NCBI RefSeq assembly: GCF_039542055.1
Contig: NZ_BAABHK010000027.1
Location: 1 to 64,000 of the forward strand
Direction of reading: 5' to 3'
Origin: Actinoallomurus vinaceus
GTDB lineage: Bacteria > Actinomycetota > Actinomycetes > Streptosporangiales > Streptosporangiaceae
DNA length: 64,000 bases
Position 1 is the first letter of the stretch, and every line of letters begins with the position of its first letter. Made by a program: the position numbers and the translations under genes. The notes below the pieces were generated by a model that worked only from the letters and a program-made list of their open reading frames with translations, ran no database searches and was not told the DNA's origin. Positions 24,952-33,575 of this stretch are shown here, piece by piece.

Positions 24952-25707
24952 ATGAACCGAGTACGTGCGGGCCTGGTGGCACTCGCGGGAGTCGCGATGG
25001 TCGGGACCGGAGTGCTTCTTCCGGCCGGGCCGGCGAGCGCGAAGACGGTCACGGTGACGGGCGATCTGCTCGACACCTGCCCCGACTCCGGCGTGACCGT
25101 CCCCTACAAGGCCGACCGATGCAAGTTCGTCCCGGAGAGCCAGGAGTCGTTCCAGTCGGACTTCCACGTCCCGCAGAACGACGAATACGCCTGGAACTGC
25201 ACGACCGCCGCGCAGGACCACCAGTACCAGATCACCGACGTCGTCGACGAGTCGAACACCTTCGGGATCAGCGGCGGCCCCAAGTTCAAACTGGGGGACG
25301 CCATCGAGATCGGGGTGGAGGCCAGCTACGGCCACGTCTGGAACAAGGGCAACTGGACCTGGAACGGTGACACCCACCACGTCCAGCCCGGCAACGTCGG
25401 CTGGCTCGAGCTCTCCACGGAGATGCTGAAGGTCAACGGTCACTGGCAGATCAACTACGGGGACCGGGTGAAGACCTCGGACGACGGCGACGCGCACTAC
25501 GAGTGGTACGTCGGCGGCTCGGTGACCGACGACAAGGACGCCGGCACGCACAACGTGACGTTCAAGGAACGCCCCATGACCGACGAGGAGAAGAACCGGG
25601 TCTGCGGCGACAACGGCCAGGGCCCGGGCGAGGGTTCGCCGGGCCTGCGCAGGGAGGTCGTGAACATGGTGATCACGCAGGACGCGGCAGGCAACGTGCG
25701 CAAGTGA
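24952..25707 (+). CDS. Secreted protein of unknown function
   Basis: 251 aa, ATG 24952 behind GAGGAATTC. A clear signal peptide (MNRVRAGLVALAG, hydrophobic core, cleavage near PASA-KTV) leads to a mature protein of about 220 residues rich in Asp, Trp, Tyr and Thr, with Cys in DTCPDSG, DRCKFVP, WNCTT and RVCGDNG that could form two disulfides. The central GPKFKLGDAIEIGVEASYGHVWNKG alternates polar and apolar residues like a beta-hairpin, which would suit a beta-rich, possibly pore-forming fold, but no family is recognised. The AT-rich upstream region (24820-24920) contains a second SD-like AAAGGAGGTG. Confidence 0.7.
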   Translation: MNRVRAGLVALAGVAMVGTGVLLPAGPASAKTVTVTGDLLDTCPDSGVTVPYKADRCKFVPESQESFQSDFHVPQNDEYAWNCTTAAQDHQYQITDVVDESNTFGISGGPKFKLGDAIEIGVEASYGHVWNKGNWTWNGDTHHVQPGNVGWLELSTEMLKVNGHWQINYGDRVKTSDDGDAHYEWYVGGSVTDDKDAGTHNVTFKERPMTDEEKNRVCGDNGQGPGEGSPGLRREVVNMVITQDAAGNVRK

Positions 25708-25776
25708 CCGCCGGGGGCCGGGCGGCCGCACCGCGGCCGCCCGGCCCCTTCGCGCGCTCGCGGAAATGGAGATCCA

Positions 25777-26016
25777 ATGAGCATCCGCATGGCCGGAAAG
25801 CCGCGGTTGGTGACCATCTTCGTCATCGCCGTCGCGAACATCGCCACGCTCACCACGGCCGTCGTCGCCCTGCCGGCGACCGCGGCGCACGGGACCAGGA
25901 CCCATCGCTCCGAACGGCACGCCGAATACGCGAAGAGTGCCAACATCGACGAGATCTCGCAGGTCATCGCCGATTATTCGCCCGGCACAAAGAAGGTTCA
26001 GCGAGAGGGTCGGTAG
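25777..26016 (+). CDS. Small secreted or membrane-anchored peptide (79 aa)
   Basis: MSIRMAGKPRLVTIFVIAVA starts a signal peptide with possible cleavage at TAAHG, leaving about 45 mature residues (HRSERHAEYAKSANIDEISQ and on) that are basic and helical, without Cys. It lies between the secreted protein gene and a two-component system, 12 bp ahead of the response regulator, so it may be co-transcribed. It could be a signal or a sensor partner; nothing in the sequence proves this. No family recognised. Confidence 0.55.
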   Translation: MSIRMAGKPRLVTIFVIAVANIATLTTAVVALPATAAHGTRTHRSERHAEYAKSANIDEISQVIADYSPGTKKVQREGR

Positions 26017-26028
26017 TACAGTTTCGTC

Positions 26029-26706
26029 ATGGCGAAGGTATTAGTAGTTGAAGACGACGTCGATGTCCGGACCGCTCTCGTACACGACCTGACCGAACGC
26101 CGTCACTCCGTCCGCAGCGTCGGGGCCGCCTGGGAGGCGCTGCGCGATATCTCCGACCGGCCCCCCGACGCCGTTCTGCTGGATCTCGGACTGCCTGATC
26201 TCGACGGTTTCGAATTGCTCAAGATGCTGCGGGCGGTATCCGAGGTACCGGTCATCGTGGTGACGGCTCGTGACGACGATCAGGAAGTCGTCCGGTTGCT
26301 GAATGCCGGGGCGGACGATTATGTCGTCAAGCCGTTCACGATCGATCAGCTCGAGGCGCGGCTCGGCGCGGTTCTGCGGCGGGCGCGGGGTGGCGGCGAG
26401 TCCACGGTCATCGAGGTCGGCGGGCTGCGCATCGACGTCGTCCGGCGTGAGGTGAAACTCGATTCGCGGCCCATCGAGCTGACGCGGCGGGAGTTCGACC
26501 TGCTGGCGTTCCTGGCCTCGCGGGCCGGGGAGGTCGTCCCGCGCGCCGATCTGCGGTCCGAGGTGTGGCAGCAGCCGTACGGCGACGACCAGACCATCGA
26601 CGTGCACCTGTCCTGGCTGCGCCGCAAGCTCGGCGAGACCGCGGCCGCCCCGCGCTACCTGCACACGGTGCGCGGGGTCGGGTTCAAGCTCGTGGACCCG
26701 ACGTGA
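26029..26706 (+). CDS. OmpR/PhoB-family response regulator
   Basis: 225 aa. The receiver domain has the acidic pocket VEDDVD, phospho-acceptor D52 in LLDLGLPDLDG, T in VVTARDDD and K in VVKPFTI. A C-terminal winged helix follows (ELTRREFDLLAFLASRAGEVV, DVHLSWLRRKLGE). It forms an operon with the downstream kinase, overlapping by GTGA. Codon 5 is TTA, the rarest leucine codon in high-GC actinomycetes, which may place it under bldA-type tRNA control. Its targets are unknown; the adjacent secreted genes are candidates. Confidence 0.92.
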   Translation: MAKVLVVEDDVDVRTALVHDLTERRHSVRSVGAAWEALRDISDRPPDAVLLDLGLPDLDGFELLKMLRAVSEVPVIVVTARDDDQEVVRLLNAGADDYVVKPFTIDQLEARLGAVLRRARGGGESTVIEVGGLRIDVVRREVKLDSRPIELTRREFDLLAFLASRAGEVVPRADLRSEVWQQPYGDDQTIDVHLSWLRRKLGETAAAPRYLHTVRGVGFKLVDPT

Positions 26707-28064
26707 GGAGATCCCTCGCGCTGGTCGCGCTGGCGGTGACCTCGATGGTCGCGCTGGCCTTCCTGATCCCGTCCGCCCTGGTCGTACGCGACGCGGCGGC
26801 CGACCGCGCGGTCATCCGCGCCCAGCGCCGGGCCGGCGCGGTCCTCCCGGTCGTGGTCGCCTCCGGCGACCCGGCCGCGGTGAGCCGGGCGATCGCGGGC
26901 GCGTCCGCCGGCGGCCGGGACCGCATCGGCGTGACGATGCCCGGGGGAACGCGGATCGGGGAGCGGTCGGCGGTGCCCCCGGCGGTCATCGCGCGGGTCC
27001 GCGACCGGGGGCAGGCGCTGGAGACGAGCGCCGACGATCGGCGGGTGGTCCTGCAGCCCGTCCCGGCCGGGAACGCGGGCCTGGCCGTGGTGGAGGTCGA
27101 TGTCGGCGCCGGCCGCCTCCCGCCCGGTGTCGTACCGGCCTGGATCGTGATGACCCTGGTCGCCGTCTTCCTGGTGGCGTGCTCGATCCTCGCGGCGGAT
27201 CGGCTGGGCCGGAGAGTGGTCGGCTCCGCGCGGCGGCTGGCGGGCGCGGCGGCCCGGCTCGGCTCCGGTGACGTGACCGTCCGCATCCGCCCGGAAGGGC
27301 CGCCCGAACTGGAGGAGGCCGCGTACGCCTTCAACGCCATGGCGGATCAGATCGCGCAGCGGCTGACCGCCGAACGCCAGTTCGCGGCCGACCTGTCGCA
27401 CCGCCTGCGCACGCCGCTGACCGCCCTCCGCCTCAACATCGACCGTCTCGGCCAGGGGCCGGAGATGCGGAAGGCGCGCCTCGCGATGACCCGTATGGAG
27501 CAGGAGATCGACATCGTCATCAAGACCGCGCAGCGCCCCGGCGGGGAGCACGCGACGACCACGTGCGACGCGACCGAGGTCGTACAGGACCGCGTCGCGT
27601 TCTGGTCGGTGCTGGCCGAGGACCAGGGCCGCCGCTGGCGGCTGCACGGGCTCGACCACCCGGTGCCGGTGCCGGTCGGCCGCGGTGAGCTCGCGGCCGC
27701 CCTGGACGCCGTGCTCGGGAACCTGTTCCACCACACGCCCGAGGGCGCGGAGTTCGCGGTGACGATGCGGACCGGTCCCGACCGGGTCGGCGTCCTGGTC
27801 TCCGACGCGGGGCCGGGGATCGCCGATCCCCAGCTCATGCTGCAGCGAGGCAGGTCCGGAGGCGGCTCCACGGGTCTGGGCCTGGACATCGTGCGCCGGC
27901 TGGCCGAGTCCACCGGCGGTGAGCTGCGCATCGACCGATCCGCCATGGGAGGCGCGCAGGTGGGCGTCTGGCTGCGCACGACCGTCGCGCAGCGGAGGCG
28001 CCGCAGGCGGAGCCGGGCGGCGCGGCTGCTTCCGGGCCGGTCGGCCGATCGCGCGCCGTCGTGA
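26703..28064 (+). CDS. Sensor histidine kinase
   Basis: 453 aa from GTG 26703 overlapping the regulator stop. Two membrane spans (residues about 5-28 and 144-166) enclose an extracellular sensor of about 115 residues. HAMP follows (RRLAGAAARLGSGD), then the H-box ADLSHRLRTPLTALRLN with H233. The catalytic domain has GNLFHHTPEG (N-box, with HH replacing the usual NA after the Asn), DAGPGIAD (G1) and GSTGLGLDIVRRL (G2). It ends in an Arg-rich tail. It phosphorylates the preceding response regulator. Confidence 0.9.
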   Translation: MRRSLALVALAVTSMVALAFLIPSALVVRDAAADRAVIRAQRRAGAVLPVVVASGDPAAVSRAIAGASAGGRDRIGVTMPGGTRIGERSAVPPAVIARVRDRGQALETSADDRRVVLQPVPAGNAGLAVVEVDVGAGRLPPGVVPAWIVMTLVAVFLVACSILAADRLGRRVVGSARRLAGAAARLGSGDVTVRIRPEGPPELEEAAYAFNAMADQIAQRLTAERQFAADLSHRLRTPLTALRLNIDRLGQGPEMRKARLAMTRMEQEIDIVIKTAQRPGGEHATTTCDATEVVQDRVAFWSVLAEDQGRRWRLHGLDHPVPVPVGRGELAAALDAVLGNLFHHTPEGAEFAVTMRTGPDRVGVLVSDAGPGIADPQLMLQRGRSGGGSTGLGLDIVRRLAESTGGELRIDRSAMGGAQVGVWLRTTVAQRRRRRRSRAARLLPGRSADRAPS

Positions 28065-28102
28065 GCCCGGTCGGTACGACCACGCTCGTCGGCTGATCGT
28101 GG

Positions 28103-28798
28103 TCAGCTCCACGCCGTCTTGAGCACCGCCACCCTGTCGGCGATCGAGCAGCCGGGTGGCACCGCCAGGAAGGCGATGTTGCCGTTGACGTCCCGGGTGC
28201 GTCCCTGGATCGTGTCCTGGCAGGCCGCGTCCGCCCGGACCGCCGTGATTTGGAAGAAACGGCCGATGTCGCGCGTGCCGTCGCCGATCTGCTGGATCGA
28301 CGAGCTCCACTGGCCGTCCCGGATCGGCACCGGGCCGTCGTCGGTCAGGTAGAACCGCCCGTCCGGGGCGTAGACGAAGATGCGCAGGACGTCTCCCCGG
28401 AGGTCGCCGACGCGTCCGTGGACCAGCAGTCCGGCCCGGCCGTTGACCTTGGCCTGATCCGGGGGAGAGGTGATCGTGACGGCCGGGGCGGCCGTCGTCG
28501 GCGGTAAGGGAGCGGACCGGGTCGGCGTGGGGCGGGGACGGACCGACGCCCGCGGTGGTCTCGGACCGGGCGTGCGACTCGCGGTGCCGGGCGTGGTGCT
28601 CGCCGGTGGCGGCGCCGGCCGGGCCACCACCGGCATGGCCTGGTGGGTCTCGCCCCCCGTCGCGTAGATCTCCTGGATGCCGCAGTAGGAGGTCACGACG
28701 GCACCCGAGGTGACGAGCAACCAGACCGCGGCGTACTTCCGTTTTCCGCCGAGTGGCCGGCTGCGACGTCTGTGGCCGGGCCGGGGGGAACGCGTCAT
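28103..28798 (-). CDS. Membrane-anchored extracytoplasmic protein with Pro/Thr linker and Ig-like domain
   Basis: 231 aa from ATG 28798; ten more residues are possible from 28828. A basic cytoplasmic head (RPGHRRRSRPLGGKRK) precedes one transmembrane segment (YAAVWLLVTSGAVVTSYCG), then a Pro/Thr/Ser linker of about 60 residues and a beta-rich domain starting VTITSPPDQAKVNGRAGLLVHG. This start is typical of Ig-like or Gmad2-like carbohydrate-surface modules. Two Cys (ACQDT, PPGCS) may pair. Function unknown. It is convergent with the kinase gene and has its own consensus promoter. Confidence 0.65.
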   Translation of the reverse strand: MTRSPRPGHRRRSRPLGGKRKYAAVWLLVTSGAVVTSYCGIQEIYATGGETHQAMPVVARPAPPPASTTPGTASRTPGPRPPRASVRPRPTPTRSAPLPPTTAAPAVTITSPPDQAKVNGRAGLLVHGRVGDLRGDVLRIFVYAPDGRFYLTDDGPVPIRDGQWSSSIQQIGDGTRDIGRFFQITAVRADAACQDTIQGRTRDVNGNIAFLAVPPGCSIADRVAVLKTAWS

Positions 28799-28870
28799 CT
28801 TCGGCCTCCGCTTCCGCGTAGGCGCCACCGGTCGATGTCCGTTTGACTGTCTTCCGGTTGCTTTTACTTT

Positions 28871-28899
28871 TGTTTAACGCTCTTTGTGTTGGTTGTCAA
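28871..28899 (-). promoter_or_regulatory. Sigma-70-type promoter for the anchored protein gene
   Basis: Read on the minus strand: TTGACA (28899-28894), 17-bp spacer, TAAACA (28876-28871). It points at the gene starting at 28798 and gives a leader of about 65 nt. Confidence 0.7.
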
Positions 28900-28976
28900 C
28901 GGCGTCGTCAGCCGTCGCAAGGCAACTGGTAATACGCGTCCCAAGCCGCGGAAGGTTCAGAAGTGTGCGGTCCGTG

Positions 28977-29738
28977 TCAGACGCGTACGACCTCCGGGCC
29001 CTCCGCGGCGAGGTCCGCGGCGAGCCCGGCGTCCAGGCCGGTGTCCGTGATCAGAACGCTGACCTCGGACAACCTGGCGAACCGCGCGAGGTAGTCGTTT
29101 CCGACCTTGGTGTGGTCGACGAGGACGACCGTGCGCAGCGCGGCCTTCATCATCGACTCCTTCATCGCGGCCTCGGCCGGGTCGGGCGTGGTCAGCCCGG
29201 CCTCCACGGAGCATCCGTTCGTGCCCATGAACGCCACGTCGACGCGAAGCCGGTCGAGCGGCCGCATCGCCCAGTCGTCGACCGTCGCCAGCGTACGGCC
29301 GCGGACGCGGCCGCCCAGCATGATCACGTTCAGGTTGGCGCGCGTCGCGAGGACGGTCGCCAGGGGCGGCGAGTTGACGATGACGGTCAGCTCGCGGTCG
29401 CTCGGCAGGACCTCGACCAGACGCCCGGTCGTCGAGCCCGCGTCGATGATGATCGATCCCTCGTCGGGCAGCTCCGCGAGAGCGGCCTTGGCGATGCGCT
29501 CCTTCTCGGCGGTCAGCACCGCGTCGCGGGCCGCGAGCGCCGGCTCGAAGCCGAGCCGCTCGATGGGGATCGCCCCGCCGTGGACGCGGCGCAGCGTGCC
29601 CGCCCGCTCGAGGACCGTCAGATCCCGCCGGATGGTCTCCATCGTGACGCCGAAGTCCTCCGCGAGCGTCACGACGTCGACCCGGCCGGCCTCACGGGTG
29701 CGGCGGAGAATCTCCTGCTGGCGTTCTTCGGCGTACAT
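28977..29738 (-). CDS. DeoR-family sugar-phosphate-responsive repressor
   Basis: 253 aa from ATG 29738. N-terminal HTH MYAEERQQEILRRTREAGRV with VTLAEDFGVTMETIRRDLTVLE, then RRVHGGAIP, and a DeoR sensor domain with IIIDAGSTTGRL, TVIVNSPPLA and VLVDHTKVGNDYL. A longer start at 29792 is unlikely because the promoter lies at 29777-29805. Family members such as FruR respond to phosphorylated sugars and in actinobacteria commonly sit beside fruK and PTS genes. Here the nearest such targets are 9 kb away (17320-24747), and shared AAAC-rich sites hint at that link. Confidence 0.85.
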   Translation of the reverse strand: MYAEERQQEILRRTREAGRVDVVTLAEDFGVTMETIRRDLTVLERAGTLRRVHGGAIPIERLGFEPALAARDAVLTAEKERIAKAALAELPDEGSIIIDAGSTTGRLVEVLPSDRELTVIVNSPPLATVLATRANLNVIMLGGRVRGRTLATVDDWAMRPLDRLRVDVAFMGTNGCSVEAGLTTPDPAEAAMKESMMKAALRTVVLVDHTKVGNDYLARFARLSEVSVLITDTGLDAGLAADLAAEGPEVVRV

Positions 29739-29776
29739 GATGTTGGTCCGCTGCCCGTTTCTACGTTGTTTTCCTT

Positions 29777-29805
29777 TTGGTATCGCCATCAATGTGTGCC
29801 GTCAA
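29777..29805 (-). promoter_or_regulatory. Promoter of the DeoR gene
   Basis: Minus-strand TTGACG (29805-29800), 17-bp spacer and TACCAA (29782-29777). The predicted transcript starts near 29770, about 30 nt before ATG 29738, and the AAAC-rich leader between them is a plausible autoregulatory site. Confidence 0.6.
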
Positions 29806-29998
29806 GCCGCGCTGGTCGGGCTCCAGGCGGTCTGGCGGCTTCCCTGACGGATCGCCCCCTCGCGGATCGCCCCTCCTGGGCGGCCTCCTCCGTGGCATAA
29901 GCATCCGTTAAGGCGTGCATAAGGGTAGGGCGACGGCCTGCTCGGTATAACGGATCGGCCGCCCCTCCCCGGCTGGCTGTCCAGGCACAACGACTTTG

Positions 29999-30027
29999 TT
30001 GACACCTTGTTTTAAGGCGGTTAGTGT
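29999..30027 (+). promoter_or_regulatory. Promoter of the glycoside hydrolase cluster
   Basis: TTGACA (29999-30004), 17-bp spacer and TAGTGT (30022-30027), about 85 bp ahead of the GH30 start. The 29806-29998 stretch between the two divergent promoters holds nothing else recognisable. Confidence 0.7.
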
Positions 30028-30037
30028 CCGGGATGAC

Positions 30038-30058
30038 TGATAGGAAGCCTTCCTGTTA
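30038..30058 (+). promoter_or_regulatory. Candidate repressor operator downstream of the GH30 promoter
   Basis: Imperfect palindrome TGATAGGAAG-C-CTTCCTGTTA, with arms matching at 8 of 10 positions, placed just after the likely transcription start. Its position suits a repressor of the hydrolase genes; which regulator binds is unknown. Confidence 0.5.
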
Positions 30059-30110
30059 GTTGCCTTCGGGGGAGGCTGCCACACTCCGCTCCGGACCGAA
30101 GGGAAGCACC

Positions 30111-32000
30111 GTGCCCCATCGCGTCGACCCCGCGCGTTCGCACCGGTCCATCACCCTGTCTCTCTGCGCGCTCCTCGTCCTCATCGCCGCGCTGATGAGC
30201 GGCCCGGCCCCCGCCAGGGCCGCGGGCGAGTCCGTGAACATCTGGCTCACCACCACCGACGACTCCGCCGGACGCCACGTCACCCGCGGCCTGCAGCAGC
30301 AGACGCCGGTCTCCTTCGGCACCGGCGGCAGCGCCAACCAGACCATCACCGTCGACGAGAACACGAAGTACCAGCGGTTCACCGGTGCCGGCGCGTCGTT
30401 CACCGACACGGCCGCCTGGCTCATGAACAGCAGCGGCGCGCTCAGCTCCGCCACCCGTACCCAGGTCATGCAGAAGCTCTTCGACCCGTCCGCCGGCATC
30501 GGGCTCAGTTTCCTGCGCAACCCGATGGGCGCCTCCGACCTGGCGCGCTACAGCTACTCCTACGACGACATGCCCGCCGGCCAGACCGACCCCACGCTCG
30601 CGCACTTCTCCATCGCCCACGACCTGGCCGACGTCGTGCCCCTCACCAAGCAGGCCCGGCAGCTCAACCCGAACCTCACGGTCATGGGCACGCCGTGGAG
30701 CGGCCCGGCCTGGATGAAGGACAACGGCGACTTCAACAACCCAGGCTGGCTGCAGTCTCAGTACTACGCGGCCTACGCCCAGTACTTCGTGAAGTACCTC
30801 CAGGCGTACGAGGCCCAGGGCGTGCACGTGGACCTCGTCTCCGCGCAGAACGAACCGACCTGCTGCAACGGCTACCCGTCGATGAGCTGGAACGGCTCGG
30901 GCCTGAACTACTTCACCAAGACGAACCTGCTGCCCGCGCTGCACGCGGCGGGTCTGTCCACCAAGGTGCTGGCCCTCGACTGGAACTGGGACGCCTACGG
31001 CGGCTACGGCGCCCCCGTGGTCGACGACTCCACCATCCGGAACGACTCCCTCTTCGGCGGGATCGCCTGGCACGGCTACGGCGGCGACGTCGGCGAGCAG
31101 ACCACGGTGCACAACCAGTACCCCTCCGTGGACGCCTACGACACCGAGCACTCCGGCGGCACGTGGATCGGCGACCAGCAGAAGGAGGACATGCACAACA
31201 TCGTCGACTACACCCGCAACTGGGGGAAGAGCGTCGTCAAGTGGTCCCTCGCCGTCGACCAGAACATGGGCCCGCACAACGGCGGCTGCGGCACCTGCAC
31301 CGGCCTGATCACCGTGCACAACGGCGACTCCCGTAGCGGCCAGGTCGACTACACGATCGAGTACTACGACGTCGGCCACCTCACCAAGTTCGTCCGGCCC
31401 GGCGCGTACCGGATCGCCTCCACCGCGAACAGCGCCGTGCCCAACGTCGCCTGGAGCAACCCGGACGGCTCGAAGGCGCTGATCGCCTACAACGACAGCG
31501 GCGCCACCCAGTCCGTCAAGGTGAACTGGGGCGGCCAGTCCTTCGTCTACACGCTGCCCGCCCGGACCACCGCGACCTTCACCTGGAACGGCACCCAGAG
31601 CGGCGGCGGCAGCGCCACCGGCCAGATCACCGGCATCGGCGGCAAGTGCGTCGACGTCGCCGGCGCGAACAGCGCCAACGGCACCGCCGTCCAGCTGTAC
31701 GACTGCAACGGCACCGCCGCGCAGCAGTGGACGGTCGGCACGGACGGCACGATCCAGGCCCTTGGCAAGTGCATGGACCTCACCTCGGCCGGTACGGCCA
31801 ACGGCACCCAGGTCCAGCTCTACGACTGCAACGGGACCGGCGCCCAGCAGTGGACCCGCGGAAGCGGGTCGACCGTCGTCAACCCCGCATCGGGCCGGTG
31901 CCTGGACGCCACCGGCGTCAGCTCCGCGAACGGCACCCGGCTGCAGATCTGGGACTGCGCCGGCGGCTCCAACCAGCAGTGGACGCTCCCCGGTTCCTGA
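30111..32000 (+). CDS. Secreted GH30 glycosidase (beta-1,6-glucanase/glucosylceramidase-like) with CBM13
   Basis: 629 aa from GTG 30111 (GAAGGGAAGCACC upstream). Signal peptide: SITLSLCALLVLIAALM with cleavage near PARA-AGE. The GH30 barrel contains QRFTGAGASFTDTAAWLM, the acid/base E248 in VSAQNEP and the nucleophile E346 in AYDTEHSGG, followed by a small beta domain. A Gly/Ser linker leads to a ricin-B type CBM13 of about 125 residues with three QLYDCNG/QIWDCAG units and QQW boxes. Family enzymes cleave beta-1,6-glucan or glucosylceramide. First gene of a cassette with a chitinase and a beta-1,3-glucanase-type enzyme. Confidence 0.88.
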   Translation: MPHRVDPARSHRSITLSLCALLVLIAALMSGPAPARAAGESVNIWLTTTDDSAGRHVTRGLQQQTPVSFGTGGSANQTITVDENTKYQRFTGAGASFTDTAAWLMNSSGALSSATRTQVMQKLFDPSAGIGLSFLRNPMGASDLARYSYSYDDMPAGQTDPTLAHFSIAHDLADVVPLTKQARQLNPNLTVMGTPWSGPAWMKDNGDFNNPGWLQSQYYAAYAQYFVKYLQAYEAQGVHVDLVSAQNEPTCCNGYPSMSWNGSGLNYFTKTNLLPALHAAGLSTKVLALDWNWDAYGGYGAPVVDDSTIRNDSLFGGIAWHGYGGDVGEQTTVHNQYPSVDAYDTEHSGGTWIGDQQKEDMHNIVDYTRNWGKSVVKWSLAVDQNMGPHNGGCGTCTGLITVHNGDSRSGQVDYTIEYYDVGHLTKFVRPGAYRIASTANSAVPNVAWSNPDGSKALIAYNDSGATQSVKVNWGGQSFVYTLPARTTATFTWNGTQSGGGSATGQITGIGGKCVDVAGANSANGTAVQLYDCNGTAAQQWTVGTDGTIQALGKCMDLTSAGTANGTQVQLYDCNGTGAQQWTRGSGSTVVNPASGRCLDATGVSSANGTRLQIWDCAGGSNQQWTLPGS

Positions 32001-32027
32001 GCCCCCCTGACCCTCTCCGCATGGGCT

Positions 32028-32045
32028 CCCGGGCGACCGCCCGGG
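32028..32045 (+). terminator. Short GC hairpin between GH30 and GH18 genes
   Basis: Seven-base-pair stem CCCGGGC/GCCCGGG with a GACC loop, 28 nt after the GH30 stop and without T-tract. It may attenuate rather than stop transcription into the next gene. Confidence 0.4.
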
Positions 32046-32119
32046 TGCCCGGTCCCGGGCGCCCGCCCGCGACCCCTCCGTTCGGCGATGGCCGAAGACC
32101 CCATCAGGAGGATCCCCGC

Positions 32120-33532
32120 ATGTCCCGTCCCCGCCTGAAAGCACTGATAGCAGCTGCGATACCCGTCGCGGGCCTGCTGTTCGGCGCGAGCCCGGCATAC
32201 GCCGCCTCGGCGAACCCCGGCCCCGGATTCCCCGCTCACTACGCCGCCCCGTACGTCGAGACCTGGGGTTCGACGTCCGCGATGGCGAACGCCCAGTCGG
32301 CCACCGGGCTGAAGTACTACACGCTCGCCTTCGTCATCGGCGGAGGCGGCTGCAACGCCACCTGGAACGGCGACACGGCCATCGACAACAGCGGCTGGCT
32401 GACCGCCATCAACAACCTGCGTGCCTCCGGCGGCGACGTCATCGCCTCCTTCGGCGGCGCTTCGGGCACCGAACTCGGCCAGGCGTGCGGCTCGGTGTCC
32501 ACGCTGGAGGCGCAGTACAAGAAGGCCATCGACACGCTCAACCTGACGCGGATCGACCTCGACATCGAGGGCGCGGCGCTGGACGACACGGCCGCGAACG
32601 ACCGCCGCAACCAGGCCCTCGCCGCACTCCAGCAGCAGTACGCGGCCGCGGGCAAGCACCTGGACGTCGACTACACCCTCCCGGTCGACCCCAGCGGCCT
32701 GCTGTCCGACTCGCTCAGCCTGCTCAACAACGCCAAGAGCCGCGGCGTCACCGTCAACGCCGTCAACATCATGACGATGGACTACGGCCCGTCCATGGAC
32801 ATGGGGCAGGCCGCGATCAACGCGGCGACCGCGCTGCACGGCCAGCTCGGTCAGATCTGGACGTCGAAGACCTCCGCCGAGCTGTGGGCGATGGAGGGCA
32901 ACACCCCGATGATCGGGGTGAACGACTCCACGAACGAGGTCTTCACGACCGCGAACGCCTCCTCCCTGGAGAGCTTCGCCGCGAGCAACGGCATCCAGGA
33001 ACTCGCCTACTGGGCGCTGGGCCGGGACAAGGCCTGCGCGAGCAACGGCACCCTGTCCGACACCTGCAGCGGAACCTCGCAGAGCGCCTACCAGTTCGCC
33101 CGCACCTTCAACGCCATCACCGGCGGCGGCACGCCCCCGCCCACCGGTTCCACCGGCCAGATCACCGGCTACGGCGGCAAGTGCGTGGACGTGGCCGGGG
33201 CGAACAGCGCGAACGGCACGGCGGTGCAGCTGTACGACTGCAACGGCACGACGGCGCAGCAGTGGACCGTCGGCTCGGACCAGACCCTGCAGGCGCTAGG
33301 TAAGTGCATGGACGTGACCGCCGCCGGCACCGCCAACGGCACCCAGGTGCAGCTGTACGACTGCAACGGCACGGGCGCGCAGAAGTGGCAGGCGGGCTCG
33401 AACGGTTCGCTGGTGAATACGAATTCGGGGCGTTGCCTGGACGCGACGGGTCCGAGCTCGGCCAACGGCACGCGGCTGCAGATCTGGGACTGCGCCGGCA
33501 GCGCCAACCAGAAGTGGACGCTCCCGAGCTGA
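32120..33532 (+). CDS. Secreted GH18 chitinase with CBM13
   Basis: 470 aa, ATG 32120 with AGGAGG upstream. Signal peptide MSRPRLKALIAAAIPVAG with cleavage near AYA-ASA. The GH18 barrel has the strand-4 motif TRIDLDIEG with proton donor E150 and D146/D148, plus MTMDYG and the C-terminal ELAYWALGRD, matching the short single-domain bacterial chitinase group. The linker GGGTPPPTGS leads to a CBM13 that differs from that of the next gene at only three residues. It releases chitooligosaccharides outside the cell. Confidence 0.9.
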   Translation: MSRPRLKALIAAAIPVAGLLFGASPAYAASANPGPGFPAHYAAPYVETWGSTSAMANAQSATGLKYYTLAFVIGGGGCNATWNGDTAIDNSGWLTAINNLRASGGDVIASFGGASGTELGQACGSVSTLEAQYKKAIDTLNLTRIDLDIEGAALDDTAANDRRNQALAALQQQYAAAGKHLDVDYTLPVDPSGLLSDSLSLLNNAKSRGVTVNAVNIMTMDYGPSMDMGQAAINAATALHGQLGQIWTSKTSAELWAMEGNTPMIGVNDSTNEVFTTANASSLESFAASNGIQELAYWALGRDKACASNGTLSDTCSGTSQSAYQFARTFNAITGGGTPPPTGSTGQITGYGGKCVDVAGANSANGTAVQLYDCNGTTAQQWTVGSDQTLQALGKCMDVTAAGTANGTQVQLYDCNGTGAQKWQAGSNGSLVNTNSGRCLDATGPSSANGTRLQIWDCAGSANQKWTLPS

Positions 33533-33575
33533 CCCGGCGCTCCATTCCACCTCTTCCACCATGAAAGGGAAAGCG

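Noticed and set aside
24906..25370. Frame starting at the strong AAAGGAGGTG upstream of the secreted protein
   Set aside because: After about 15 codons it overlaps the secreted-protein gene in another frame with Arg/Ser-rich shadow composition.
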